Positions 17,473-26,671 of a stretch of 64,000 bases of DNA are shown here, one piece after another. The stretch spans positions 186,001 to 250,000 of the forward strand of contig CAWCGJ010000015.1 of NCBI GenBank assembly GCA_963795055.1, written 5' to 3'. Every line of letters starts with the position of its first letter. The first letter of the stretch is position 1. Source of the DNA: JASHPR01 sp963795055 (GTDB taxonomy: Bacteria > Actinomycetota > Actinomycetes > Streptosporangiales > Streptosporangiaceae). Below the pieces are notes generated by a model that was not told the DNA's origin, did no database searches, and saw only the letters and a program-made list of their open reading frames with translations. The position numbers and the translations under genes were made by a program.

Positions 17473-17957
17473 CCGAGCGTTCCGTCATCCACGACACGTT
17501 CTCCATCGAGCGGACTTACCCGGCAGCGCCATCGCGAGTGTTCGCCGCTTTCGCCTCGAGGGAAGCCAAGGATGCCTGGGCCGACACCGGGGACTTGGCC
17601 CCCGCGGACGGCGAGGCAGGCATCGAGGAGTTCGACTTCCGGCCTGGCGGCCGGGAGCGGTTCGGCTTCAAGTACGAGAGCACAACCTACGGCTACGACG
17701 CGCTGTACTACGACATCGTGCCGGACCAGCGGATCGTGTACAGCTACGAGATGTACGCCGACGGCGCCAGGATCTCAGTGTCAGTGGCCACCATCGAGTT
17801 CGCCAAGAGCGGCGACGGTACCGCGCTGACCTGGACCGAGCAGGGCACCTACCTGGACGGCATCGACGGGCCGCAGGCGCCCGCGCTGCGCAAGGAAGGC
17901 ACGACCGAGATGCTGGACGGCCTGACCCGACACCTGACGGCGCAGCCGGCGAGCTGA
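17469..17957 (+). CDS. SRPBCC/AHSA1-family protein
   Basis: 162 aa. The N-terminal block FSIERTYPAAPSRVFAAFAS followed by KDAWADTG is the standard start of the AHSA1 branch of START-like folds, and YDIVPDQRIVYSYEM plus LTWTEQGTYLDG are its later strands. It is translationally coupled to the ArsR regulator, an arrangement common in actinobacteria. Such proteins are thought to bind small hydrophobic ligands; no catalytic residue can be assigned. Confidence 0.87.
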   Translation: MTERSVIHDTFSIERTYPAAPSRVFAAFASREAKDAWADTGDLAPADGEAGIEEFDFRPGGRERFGFKYESTTYGYDALYYDIVPDQRIVYSYEMYADGARISVSVATIEFAKSGDGTALTWTEQGTYLDGIDGPQAPALRKEGTTEMLDGLTRHLTAQPAS

Positions 17958-18004
17958 CCGACCGCCGATGACTTGGAGGCGCCTGCGGCGTCTGAAAGGG
18001 CTAG

Positions 18005-18160
18005 CACATATGCCCAGCACGCCGCGCCCTGTTCCCCTACCTGGCCGGCGAGGGCACGCGGCTGTTCGACGACGTGGGCAAGTCCCGCCAGCTCGACCAG
18101 GTGTCCAGCATCGGCTGGAGCAACGGGACGATTGAACTGGAGTACCGGCGGCACCGCTGA
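18005..18160 (+). pseudogene. RibD C-terminal/dihydrofolate-reductase-family remnant
   Basis: A reading that begins just after an in-frame TAG (18002) and ends at TGA 18158-18160 contains LFPYLAGEGTRLFDDV and IGWSNGTIELEYRRHR. This is the usual end of RibD_C-type reductases (FPxLxGxGxRLF ... GTxxLxY). The rest of the enzyme is absent, so this is a 3' fragment. It is too short to be active. It follows directly after the ArsR-AHSA1 operon, a common genomic partner of such reductases. Confidence 0.6.
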
Positions 18161-18353
18161 CCGGACGGGCCGCTCCATGGGGCCGGGAGGCTGCCGAGCC
18201 GCTCACTTCGTCCCGGGCCGTTCATGGCGCAGAAATGGATCTCCTGTATACCGTCACACTCGCGGGCTCCTGGCCGGACCCGGCTCAGACCAGGTGCCGT
18301 GACGGGGCAGCCTGGCGCAGCCAGGGTTGCCCTGGTCACGTCTTCATCAGGTC

Positions 18354-19337
18354 TTAATCAGGCATCGCGGCCGACGGGTCGTCTCCTTGGCCCGGGCTCA
18401 GTGACTTGTACGCCTGGTCCAGGATCGACGCGGAGCGCTCGAGCATCCTGCGCTCTTCTTCGGACATGCTCAGGATGAGCTGGCGGGCGATCCCACCGCG
18501 CCCGACGATGCAGGGCAGGCTGAGCGCCACCGGGCCGATTCCGTACTCCTCAGCCGCTAGCACGGAAACCATGAAGATCCGCTTTTCGTCGCGGACGATG
18601 GCGCGCACGATCCGGGCCACCGCCGCAGCCACGCCGTAGCTGGTGAATCCCTTGCGCTCGTGGATGCTCCGCCCACGGTCACGCACCGCGGCCGCCAGAT
18701 CGTTATGGATCATCGGCAGCGAGGCGCCGTCGGGCAGGCCGTATTGCTCGAGCCTGATCGCCCCGACGGTCACGCTCGACCAGACCGGGAACGAGCTGTC
18801 CCCGTGCTCACCGATGATGTAGGCGTGCACGGAGTCTTGGTCCACGCCGAGGAGCTTGCCAAGCTGGTGACGTAGCCGTGCACCGTCCAGCACGGTTCCG
18901 CAGCCGAAGATCAGGCGAGGCGGCCGGGTGGACGTCTCGATCGCGATGCGGGTGAGCACGTCGACCGGGTTGCTCACCAAGATCACTACGGCGTCCGGGC
19001 AGACCCGGTCGAGCTGACGCACGGCGCGGGCGATGATGCCTGCGTTGACAGATACCAGGTCCAGCCGGGTCTGGCCGGCCGTCCGCGTGGGCCCAACGGT
19101 AATCACCACCGCATCAGAGCCGGCCAGATCGTCATACTCGGCGGTCGGAACGATTTCCATCTCCGACAGTAGCGGGACCGCGTCGCCGATATCCCAGGCT
19201 TGTCCCTCCGCCGAGGCCAGATCGCGGTCGTAGAGCACGACCAGATCACAGGCTCGCAGCAGCACCAGCGCGTTCGCGACAGCCGAGCCGACGTGCCCAG
19301 CTCCCAGGACCGATACCTTCAGACGAGCCTGGCCCAT
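18354..19337 (-). CDS. lactate/malate dehydrogenase family protein
   Basis: 327 aa from the ATG at 19335-19337, preceded by GGTGGGGG. NAD-binding turn VLGAGHVGSAVANAL, substrate loop VGPTRTAGQTRLDLVSVN, LVSNPVDVLTRIA, the second substrate Arg in LDGARLRHQL and the catalytic His in IIGEHGDSSFPVWSS are all present. The loop residue that is Gln in lactate dehydrogenases (GAPQKPGETR) aligns with Arg here (GPTRTAGQTR), the residue typical of malate dehydrogenases. Oxaloacetate/malate or another dicarboxylic 2-oxoacid is therefore a better guess than pyruvate. The gene stands alone. Confidence 0.85.
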   Translation of the reverse strand: MGQARLKVSVLGAGHVGSAVANALVLLRACDLVVLYDRDLASAEGQAWDIGDAVPLLSEMEIVPTAEYDDLAGSDAVVITVGPTRTAGQTRLDLVSVNAGIIARAVRQLDRVCPDAVVILVSNPVDVLTRIAIETSTRPPRLIFGCGTVLDGARLRHQLGKLLGVDQDSVHAYIIGEHGDSSFPVWSSVTVGAIRLEQYGLPDGASLPMIHNDLAAAVRDRGRSIHERKGFTSYGVAAAVARIVRAIVRDEKRIFMVSVLAAEEYGIGPVALSLPCIVGRGGIARQLILSMSEEERRMLERSASILDQAYKSLSPGQGDDPSAAMPD

Positions 19338-19500
19338 GTCCCCACCCCCGCGATCACCACGTACCGGCCCGACCCTAAACCTCCGTGCAACGTAGATCCA
19401 CCCCCGCGCCCCGCGGGCGCGAGATCCGCCGGTAGAGACGGTCATTGTCTCCCCGACCATCATCAGTTGAGACACGCAGTTCAGGGCGCTCTGACGCTGG

Positions 19501-21391
19501 TTATGCGGGCTGTGGTTGCTGGTGCCGGACGGTGCCGTCGGCCATGATGTCGCCGCCGGTGCACTGCCATTGGATCTTGCCGCCCTCGAACTGGTCCTGG
19601 TACAGCGACGCGTAAAGGCCGCCTTGGCCCAGCAGGGAGCGGTGGGTACCGGATTCCACCACGCGTCCGGCGTCGATGACGTTGATGATGTCGGCATTGA
19701 CGATGGTGGACAGGCGATGGGCGATGGCGATGGTGGTCCGTGACCCCATAAGGGTGTCGAGGGCCCTCTGGACCTCGCGCTCGCTGGCCGTGTCGAGTGC
19801 CGAGGTCGCCTCGTCCATGATCAGGATGCGGGGGTCGTGCAGCAGGACCCGCGCGATGGCCAGGCGCTGTTTCTCGCCGCCGGACAGGCGGTACCCGCGC
19901 TCGCCCACGATCGTGTCGTAGCCGTCGGGGAACTCCATGATCCGGTCGTGGATGTACGCCGCCCGGGCCGCCCCTTCGACCTCCTCCATGGAGGCGGTGG
20001 GACGGCCGTAGCGGATGTTGGCCAGGATGCTGTCGTGGAAGAGGTAGCTCTCCTGGGTTACGAATCCGATGGCGGCGGCCAGCGACGCCTGGCGGACGTG
20101 CCGCACGTCGACGCCGTCGATCTGGACCGACCCGCCGGTGACGTCGTACAGCCGCGGGATCAGGTAGCTGATAGTGGTCTTGCCGGCCCCGCTCGGCCCG
20201 ACCAGCGCCATGAGCTGGCCAGGGTCGGCCTGGAGGCTGACGCGCGCCAGCGCGTCCACCGCCGCGCCGGCATAGCGGAAGTAGACGTCCCTGAGAGCCA
20301 CCCGGCCGCCACTGCTGGTCGCCGGCAGATCCACCGCGTCGGGGGCGTCGACGATATCGGGCACCACATCCAGGTACTCGAAGATCCGGTCGAATAGGGC
20401 CAGGGACGATCGCAGCTCCACTGAGACCTGCAGCAGCTGCCCGATCGGGAAGTACAAGCGGGTCTGCAGTGTGGTGAATGCGACGACGGTGCCCGCCGAG
20501 ATGGCCGTGCCGTGCGCTAGCAGCAGGCCGGCGATCAGGTACACCGCGGCGGGGGTGATCGACAGGAACGACTGCACGATGGCGTAGAAGCCCTGACCGA
20601 TCATCTGCTGGCGGACTTCCAGGTCGGCCAGGCGCTGATTTTCCTGGTGGTAGCGGGTGGTGTCGCGGGCCTGGTTGCCGAAGGCCTTCGCCAGCAGCAC
20701 TCCGGACACCGACAGGGTCTCCTCGGACAGGGCGCTCATCGCCGCCAGCGACTCCTGGGTCGAGCGCGTCACCTGGCGGCGCCGTTCGCCGACCGTCTTA
20801 GGTCAGCCAGAAGAACGCCGGAACGGTGATGAGCGCCACGATGGTCAGCTGCCAGCTAAGGATCACCATGGCGACCACTGTGGAGGTGAAGATGACGACG
20901 TTGGCCAGGATGGTCGACGCGGTGCTGGTGACCACCGTCTGGACACCGCCCACGTCGTTGGCCAGCCGCGACTGGATCTCGCCGGTCTTAGTGCTGGTGA
21001 AGAAGGCGAGGGAGAGCGTCTGCAGGTGCGCGTAGAGCCGGTCACGCAGGTCCCGCATGACCTGCTGCCCGACGCGGGTGGTCTCGTAGGTCTGCAGGAT
21101 GCCGATGGCGCCGTTGACGATCGGGACGACGGCCATGATGGCGACCAGGATGACGAGCAACCGGATGTTGGGGCCGCCGGGGACGAACAGGGCCTTGTTG
21201 AACACCACCTGGATCAGCAATGGGTTGATGATGCCGATCGTCGAGGTCAGCACGATCAGCCCGACGACGGCGGCCACCTGGGCCCGGTAAGGACGAAACA
21301 GCGGCACTACCCGGCGGGCGGTGTCCCGGTTCGCGTGGGCCGGCGCCGCTGGGTTCCCGCCGGCCGAAGATAGCGGCCCCGGGGCTGTCAC
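19501..21391 (-). pseudogene. ABC exporter (fused TMD-NBD), split by a frameshift
   Basis: The N-terminal 197 codons (start 21391) carry the first transmembrane helices and end at a TAA (20798-20800) right after PAFFWLT. The rest of the protein continues in another frame from about 20795 down to 19501. It has the later helices, Walker A GPSGAGKTT, signature LSGGEKQRLAIARV, Walker B ILIMDEATSALD and His-loop IAIAHRLSTI. Restoring two bases near the stop would join them through a normal linker (LTYKxVGERRRQVTRSTQ). All nucleotide-binding motifs are intact, so this is a recent pseudogene or a sequence error. It would be about 620 aa when intact. Confidence 0.85.
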
Positions 21392-21979
21392 AGCACCCGC
21401 CGGAATGCCGACGGTTTGCCCGGCTCAAGCCCGGCCCCTGCGTACAATTTCATGCCCCGGCCTCCTCCGCAGCGCGACCCCGCAGCCTGACCCAGCCGAA
21501 CCCCGGGGGCCCACGGAGCTTCCCCGACCTCGGGCGTGCTCGGTCGCTGCGGGATGCGCTCTCTACCGCTGAGATCCCATAGTCCGCACCCGGCCGAGCC
21601 GAGGCCATAGGGAGTTGCCTCGACCCACCCCATCTCTGCCAACGCGCCCGTTGGCGAAATCTGGAAGGAATGAGTGGCCTTCGCCTTGGCCGAAGCCTGT
21701 CGACATAGACCTTCCGCGAACCAGGATCGCGTAACCAAGGCAGCCTCTCTGACGAGGGCGATCTCCCCGTCGAGCGGCACCGCTGCCGCGCGAATTCGCC
21801 GCTGTGCCGGTTATTTACCGCGCATAGATGACCTGCCGTCGGCGGAGCGTCCCGCGGCGGTGACCTGTTTACTTGTCGCAGGACGCTCTAGCGCGCGGAT
21901 GCCGTTCTTCCCCTCGGTAGGTGAGGTCTGCCTGCATCTGCTCCAGGCGTAAGTATCTGACCGATCACGAGAGGAAGCA
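21392..21979. other. 588-bp gap without a recognised gene
   Basis: Upstream of both the broken ABC exporter (-) and the GH15 gene (+), so promoters of both should lie here. A 130-codon minus-strand frame (21388-21780) has no recognisable domain and overlaps the exporter start; I do not support it as a gene. GAGAGGAAG just before 21980 is the GH15 ribosome site. Confidence 0.4.
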
Positions 21980-23806
21980 GTGATGGACAGCTTGCCGATC
22001 GGTGAGTATGCGCTGCTCTCGGACTGCCGCTCTGCGGCGCTGGTCAGCCGGGACGGCTCGGTGGACTGGCTCTGCTTTCCTCGCTTCGACGGGCCGTCGA
22101 TGTTCTGCCGCCTCCTTGACCCGGCCGGCGGGCATTTCACGATCCGGCCCGTAGGCGAGTTCCAAGTCAGCCGCCGGTACGTGGACCAGACGCTGGTGCT
22201 GCAGACCACCTTTACCACCGCGCATGGCACGGCGGTACTCACCGACGCTTTCGCGGTCGGCCGCAACGAGCGCGGCCACCAGCTGGGTGCACAGTCCCCC
22301 GGTACGCTGCTGCGCTTGCTGGCCTGCACTCACGGCGAGATCCAGGCGGAGGTCAGCTACGCGCCCCGGCCGGAGTACGGGCTCATCTACCCCGTCTTGG
22401 TTCCCGTCCCCGGCGGGCTCGCCGCCCGGGGCGGCGCCAACCGGCTGTTCTTGTCGACGTCGGTCAGCTTCGGCGTGGATGACGCCACCGCGACCGCCAG
22501 GGTCCGGCTGGCCGCCGGACAGGCTGCCGTGTTCGCGCTCGGCCATGGGGATATGGCCGGCCCGCCGCTGGCCCCATGGACCGCGGAGGAGATCACCGGA
22601 CGGCTCGACGACACATTGGAGGGCTGGCGGTCCTGGTCAGCGATTCACCAGAATTATGAGGGACCCTGGCGCGAGCTGGTGCACCATTCCGGGCGCGTGC
22701 TGCAGGCCATGACGTTCGCGCCGACGGGCGCCATCGTGGCGGCGCCAACCACCTCTCTGCCGGAGACTGTCGGCGGCGAGCGGAACTGGGACTACCGCTA
22801 CACCTGGGTGCGCGACGCCAGCCTGACCATGGAGGCCCTGTGGGTGGCGGCTTGCCCACACGAGGCGAACAAGTTCTTCGCCTTCCTGGCCAATGCGGCC
22901 GCCTCCGGGCTGCAGCGCGGCGCGGACCTGCAGATCATGTTCGGCATCGGCGGCGAGCGGGACCTGTCCGAGCGGAAGCTGCCGCATCTGGCGGGCTGGC
23001 GGGGCAGCCGCCCGGTCCGGGTCGGGAACGGCGCGTGGCTCCAGCGGCAGCTCGACGTGTACGGCGAGCTGCTCGGCGCCGCGCAGCGGCTGGTCGACCA
23101 GCTCGGCGAGCTGGATCCGGTGACCAGGCGGTTCCTGGCCGCGGCCGCAGATACCGCCGCTGCCCGCTGGCGGGAGAAGGACCAGGGGATCTGGGAGATC
23201 CGCGGCGAGCCGCGTGACTTCCTGTATTCGAAGCTGATGTGCTGGGTGGCGGTGGACCGCGCGATCGCCTTGGCCAGCCATCTCGGGGCCGAAGACCGGG
23301 TGGCCGACTGGGGGACCGCGCGTGACGAGATCCGGGCGGCCATCCTCACCCGCGGCTGGAATGAGCGAGCCGGTGCCTTCACGCAGGCGTTCGGCAGCGA
23401 GGACCTCGACGCGTCGAGCCTGATGCTGACCATCACCGGGTTCCTGGCGGCGGATGACCCGCGGATGAAGGCAACCATCGATGCCATCGCCCGGCGGCTG
23501 ACAGACAAGCGCGGGCTGGTGTACCGGTATCTGACCCGCGACGGCCTGGCGGGTGCGGAGGGCACGTTCCTGCTGTGCACGTTCTGGCTGGCGCAGGCAC
23601 AAGCACTCGCCGGAGACGTCGAGGCAGCCACCGCGACTTTCGAGCGTGCCGTGGCCGCCATCAACGACGTCGGCCTCCTCGCCGAGGAGGTCGACCCCCG
23701 CAACGGCGAGATGATCGGCAACTTCCCGCAGGCATTCAGTCACATAGGCCTGATCAACGCCGCCTGGGCCATCACCCAAGCCCAGCAGCGCACCGGGCGC
23801 GCCTGA
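21980..23806 (+). CDS. glycoside hydrolase family 15 protein (glucoamylase/trehalase-like)
   Basis: 608 aa (GTG 21980 or ATG 21983; GAGAGGAAG precedes both). The N-terminal beta-domain opens with PIGEYALLSDCRSAALVSRDGSVDWLCFPRFD, typical of bacterial GH15. The (alpha/alpha)6 domain contains GGERNWDYRYTWVRDASLT, the usual substrate-binding and catalytic-acid block, and late GLLAEEVDP. In actinobacteria this group includes alpha,alpha-trehalases and glucodextranases as well as glucoamylases. No signal peptide is present, so it is cytoplasmic, favouring trehalose or an intracellular glucan as substrate. Confidence 0.88.
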   Translation: MMDSLPIGEYALLSDCRSAALVSRDGSVDWLCFPRFDGPSMFCRLLDPAGGHFTIRPVGEFQVSRRYVDQTLVLQTTFTTAHGTAVLTDAFAVGRNERGHQLGAQSPGTLLRLLACTHGEIQAEVSYAPRPEYGLIYPVLVPVPGGLAARGGANRLFLSTSVSFGVDDATATARVRLAAGQAAVFALGHGDMAGPPLAPWTAEEITGRLDDTLEGWRSWSAIHQNYEGPWRELVHHSGRVLQAMTFAPTGAIVAAPTTSLPETVGGERNWDYRYTWVRDASLTMEALWVAACPHEANKFFAFLANAAASGLQRGADLQIMFGIGGERDLSERKLPHLAGWRGSRPVRVGNGAWLQRQLDVYGELLGAAQRLVDQLGELDPVTRRFLAAAADTAAARWREKDQGIWEIRGEPRDFLYSKLMCWVAVDRAIALASHLGAEDRVADWGTARDEIRAAILTRGWNERAGAFTQAFGSEDLDASSLMLTITGFLAADDPRMKATIDAIARRLTDKRGLVYRYLTRDGLAGAEGTFLLCTFWLAQAQALAGDVEAATATFERAVAAINDVGLLAEEVDPRNGEMIGNFPQAFSHIGLINAAWAITQAQQRTGRA

Positions 23807-23901
23807 ACGCCGCTGCCGCTTGTCGGCTCCTGCCGTTATCGGGTCGTATCAGCCGGGCTATGTTACGTGGTGGCCGAGCAGGCCGGGACGGAGCTATCGA
23901 G

Positions 23902-25284
23902 ATGACCGATTATGACGTGATCGTGTTCGGCGGAGGGGCGCCGGGGGAGCATTGCGCCGCGGCGCTGGCTGCGCGCGGACTGCGCGTCGCCGTCGTGGAG
24001 CGCGAGCTCGTCGGCGGCGAATGCTCCTACTGGGCCTGCATTCCGTCAAAGTCGCTGCTGCGCCCGGGCGAGGCGGTGCACGGCGCGCGCGAGGCCGCCG
24101 CCAGCGCTCAGGTTGACGTCCAGGCTGCGCTGGCCTGGCGGGACTTCATGGTGTCGAACTATTCCGACGCCGGCCAGCAGCACTGGCTGGAGAGCCGTGG
24201 CATTGACCTGCTGCGGGGCGCGGGCAAGCTGGCTGGCACCGGCGTGGTGGAAGTCGACGGCGTCCGCCACACCGCGGAGCACGTTGTCGTGGCGACGGGC
24301 GCAGAACCGATCGTGCCGCCGGTACCCGGATTGCGTGACCTTGAGGGCGTCTGGGGTACCCGCGAGGCGACCAGCATGAAGGCTGTCCCGCGACGCCTGC
24401 TCGTACTGGGCGGCGGAGCGGCCGGCGTTGAGCTTGCGCAGGTCGTGCGTCGCCTGGGCGGCGAGGCGGTGATCATTGAGGGTGCCGAGCGGGTGCTGCC
24501 GCGCGAGGCCGCGCCGCTCGGTGAGGCGCTCGGCGAGGCCCTGCGCCGGGACGGGATCGAGCTGATACTCGGGAAGCGCGCCACCGCAGCACGGCGGGAA
24601 GGTGACGAGTATGTCCTGGATTTCGATGACGGTCCTGGGCTACGGGGCGACCGGCTGCTCGTCGCCACCGGCCGGCGCCCACGCGTGGCCGGGATCGGCC
24701 TGGATACCGTCGGCGTAACGGCCGATCCCCACCGCGGCATCCCGGTTGACGAGCATCTGCGCGCGGGTGAGCGGCTCTGGGCCATCGGGGACGTTAACGG
24801 CATCTGGCCGCTCACCCATGTTGGCGAGTATGAGGGCGACGTCGTCGCGGCGAACATCGCCGGCGAGGCGCGCCCGGCGAACTACGAAGCCGTTCCCCGT
24901 GTCACCTACACCGATCCGCAGGCAGCGGCGGTGGGCGCGGTCGAAGCGAGGTACACGGCCACCGCTCCGCTGTCAGAAGAGCCGAAGACCGCTACCTATA
25001 CGCACGCCTACGCCAAATCCACCGGCTTCCTGACGCTGCTCAGCGACGGCCAGCGACTTCTCGGCGCTTACGCCCTCGGGCCTGAAGCCGGCGAGTGGCT
25101 GCAGCAGGCGACGCTGGCCATCCGCGCGAACGTTCCGATCGAGGTGCTGAGCGACACGATCCAGCCCTTCCCCAGCTTCTCCGGGATCTACAACGCGGCA
25201 CTGATGACGCTCCGCATGCAGATAGCGGGCATGCCCCCGCCGGCCCGGCCAATGGCCGCTCAGACCGCGAGCCTGTCCCGATAA
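23902..25284 (+). CDS. FAD-dependent pyridine nucleotide-disulfide oxidoreductase (lipoamide dehydrogenase-like)
   Basis: 460 aa from ATG 23902, after GGAG. FAD motif DVIVFGGGAPGEHCAAALAA, redox disulfide CxxxxC in GGECSYWACIPSK, NAD(P) motif LVLGGGAAGVELAQV and FAD motif II LWAIGDVNG. The dimer-interface end reads VLSDTIQPFPSFSGIY, where lipoamide dehydrogenases have HxHPTxSE. The His-Glu acid/base pair is therefore missing, so it is unlikely to oxidise dihydrolipoamide; it may be a quinone, metal or unknown disulfide reductase. It sits 95 nt after the GH15 gene. Confidence 0.88.
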   Translation: MTDYDVIVFGGGAPGEHCAAALAARGLRVAVVERELVGGECSYWACIPSKSLLRPGEAVHGAREAAASAQVDVQAALAWRDFMVSNYSDAGQQHWLESRGIDLLRGAGKLAGTGVVEVDGVRHTAEHVVVATGAEPIVPPVPGLRDLEGVWGTREATSMKAVPRRLLVLGGGAAGVELAQVVRRLGGEAVIIEGAERVLPREAAPLGEALGEALRRDGIELILGKRATAARREGDEYVLDFDDGPGLRGDRLLVATGRRPRVAGIGLDTVGVTADPHRGIPVDEHLRAGERLWAIGDVNGIWPLTHVGEYEGDVVAANIAGEARPANYEAVPRVTYTDPQAAAVGAVEARYTATAPLSEEPKTATYTHAYAKSTGFLTLLSDGQRLLGAYALGPEAGEWLQQATLAIRANVPIEVLSDTIQPFPSFSGIYNAALMTLRMQIAGMPPPARPMAAQTASLSR

Positions 25285-25416
25285 ACATCCCACCGCCCTT
25301 TGATCAGACACTGGCTAGCACAGCGTTAGACTCCCTGGCATGCGGCGGCGGGACAACCCTAGACGCTGCGCGCCCTGCGTAAGCGGGGTGCGAGATCCAA
25401 CCAGTGGAGGTGCCTG

Positions 25417-25887
25417 ATGGCCGAGTTCCCGCCGCCCCCAGAGGGAATTGTGCTGGCCCACTTCATCGTCTCGGACGATGTCGAGCGCTCTCGGCGCTTC
25501 TACACCGAAGTACTCGGCGGCAGGCTGGCCTTCTCCGGCCCCGGCGGGCTGACCTACGTCGCGCTATCCAACAGCTGGATCATCATCAACGTCGGGGGAG
25601 GCCCGACCGATGACAAGCCGGCGGTCACCCTGGAGACGCCACGCGATCCCGACCGGGTCAGCAGCTTCCTCAATATCCGGGTCAAGGACATCGAGGCCGT
25701 GTACGCCGAATGGAGCGCCCGCGGTGCTCAATTCCTGACGCCGCCGAAACAGCACCAGTACGAGATCCGTTGCTACATCCGCGACCCCGACGGTCACCTG
25801 ATCGAAGTGGGGCAAACCACGGACCCAGAAGGGGACTGGTCGCCCGCGCACTGGCCGTCGAGTACGCCCGCCGAGGAGTCCGGGTGA
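25417..25887 (+). CDS. VOC (glyoxalase/bleomycin-resistance fold) protein
   Basis: 156 aa from ATG 25417 with a strong ribosome site (GGAGGTG). Two betaalphabeta-betabeta modules: FIVSDDVERSRRFYTEVLGG at the start and IRCYIRDPDGHLIEVGQTT near the end, with possible metal ligands His and Glu. Its last dozen residues (about 25845 onward) are read across a fragment of an SDR gene in another frame, so the C-terminus is probably a scar. Substrate unknown; it may be a ring-cleaving or antibiotic-binding protein. Confidence 0.85.
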   Translation: MAEFPPPPEGIVLAHFIVSDDVERSRRFYTEVLGGRLAFSGPGGLTYVALSNSWIIINVGGGPTDDKPAVTLETPRDPDRVSSFLNIRVKDIEAVYAEWSARGAQFLTPPKQHQYEIRCYIRDPDGHLIEVGQTTDPEGDWSPAHWPSSTPAEESG

Positions 25888-25920
25888 ATGCCGAGATCAC
25901 CGGCGAAATCCCCACATCAA
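25845..25920 (+). pseudogene. short-chain dehydrogenase/reductase fragment
   Basis: In the frame +1 to the VOC gene, 25845-25920 reads RALAVEYARRGVRVNAEITG then EIPTS. This is the conserved block after the YxxxK helix of classical SDRs (LAxEYAxxGIRVNAxxPG). Neither the Rossmann domain nor the catalytic Tyr is nearby. It is a residual scrap, overlapping the end of the VOC ORF, and marks a deletion junction. Confidence 0.5.
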
Positions 25921-25977
25921 CGGTGGCCAGTCGCCCAACACTGATGCTAGCCGCATGATGCTGGGGAGGTTTCGGTC

Positions 25978-26613
25978 ATGACCACCGCGATCATCGGCAC
26001 TGGTGGGATCGGATCGGCCATCGCCCACCGGCTCGGCTCGGGCGGCGAGACTCTGCGGCTCTCAAGCGCCGACAATGAGTCGGCACGAACGCTGGCGGCA
26101 AAGATCGGTCGAACTGCGGTTGTCGCCGTCGATAACCGCGACGCGTTGCAGGGCACCGGTGCCGTCGTCCTCGCGCTGCGGTTTGGCGTGCTGAAGGGTG
26201 TCATAGACGAGATCGCCGACTCGCTAGCCGGCAAGCTCGTGGTCGTTCCGAGCAACCCGGTCGGCCTCGACGCACAAGGTCACCTCTCACGCCTCCTGCC
26301 CAAAGGGCAATCCTCTGGCAAGGTTGTAGCCGGGTGGTTGCCGGCCGGGGCACGCTTGGCCATGGCGTTCGGAACGATGTCAGCCGACCTCTTCGAGTCC
26401 TCGAGCAATCGGTCACCGGAGCCGGCGGTCCTCTTCTACGCGACCGACGACGAGCGCGCTGGCGAGGAAGTCGAGCGGTTGATCCGAACGGCCGGCTTCG
26501 AGCCGGTGAAGGTCGGCGGGATCGAACAGTCGGATCGGCTTGAGGTGGGCGGCGACCTTCACGATCTCGTAGTCGGCCCCGCAGAGGCGCGGTCATTGAT
26601 CGGTGGGGCCTGA
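25978..26613 (+). CDS. NADPH-dependent F420 reductase-like NAD(P)-binding protein
   Basis: 211 aa. Compact Rossmann protein beginning TTAIIGTGGIGSAIAHRLGSGG, with LRLSSADNESARTLA where NADPH-preferring members carry Ser/Arg contacts, then VVVPSNPVGLDAQG. The C-terminal half (WLPAGARLAMAFGTMSADLFE) matches the F420:NADP oxidoreductase (Fno/NpdG) layout. It would exchange hydride between NADPH and the deazaflavin F420. GGGGAGG precedes the ATG. It may supply reduced F420 to enzymes such as the DDN-type protein at 16302. Confidence 0.82.
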   Translation: MTTAIIGTGGIGSAIAHRLGSGGETLRLSSADNESARTLAAKIGRTAVVAVDNRDALQGTGAVVLALRFGVLKGVIDEIADSLAGKLVVVPSNPVGLDAQGHLSRLLPKGQSSGKVVAGWLPAGARLAMAFGTMSADLFESSSNRSPEPAVLFYATDDERAGEEVERLIRTAGFEPVKVGGIEQSDRLEVGGDLHDLVVGPAEARSLIGGA

Positions 26614-26671
26614 AAGCCACGCCTTGGCGCCTGCCTGGCGCTGTGGGCGGTCACCGCTGCTTGGCGGGAGG

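Noticed and set aside
21388..21780. 130-codon minus ORF upstream of the broken ABC exporter
   Set aside because: No family, no ribosome site and it overlaps the exporter start; composition not convincing.
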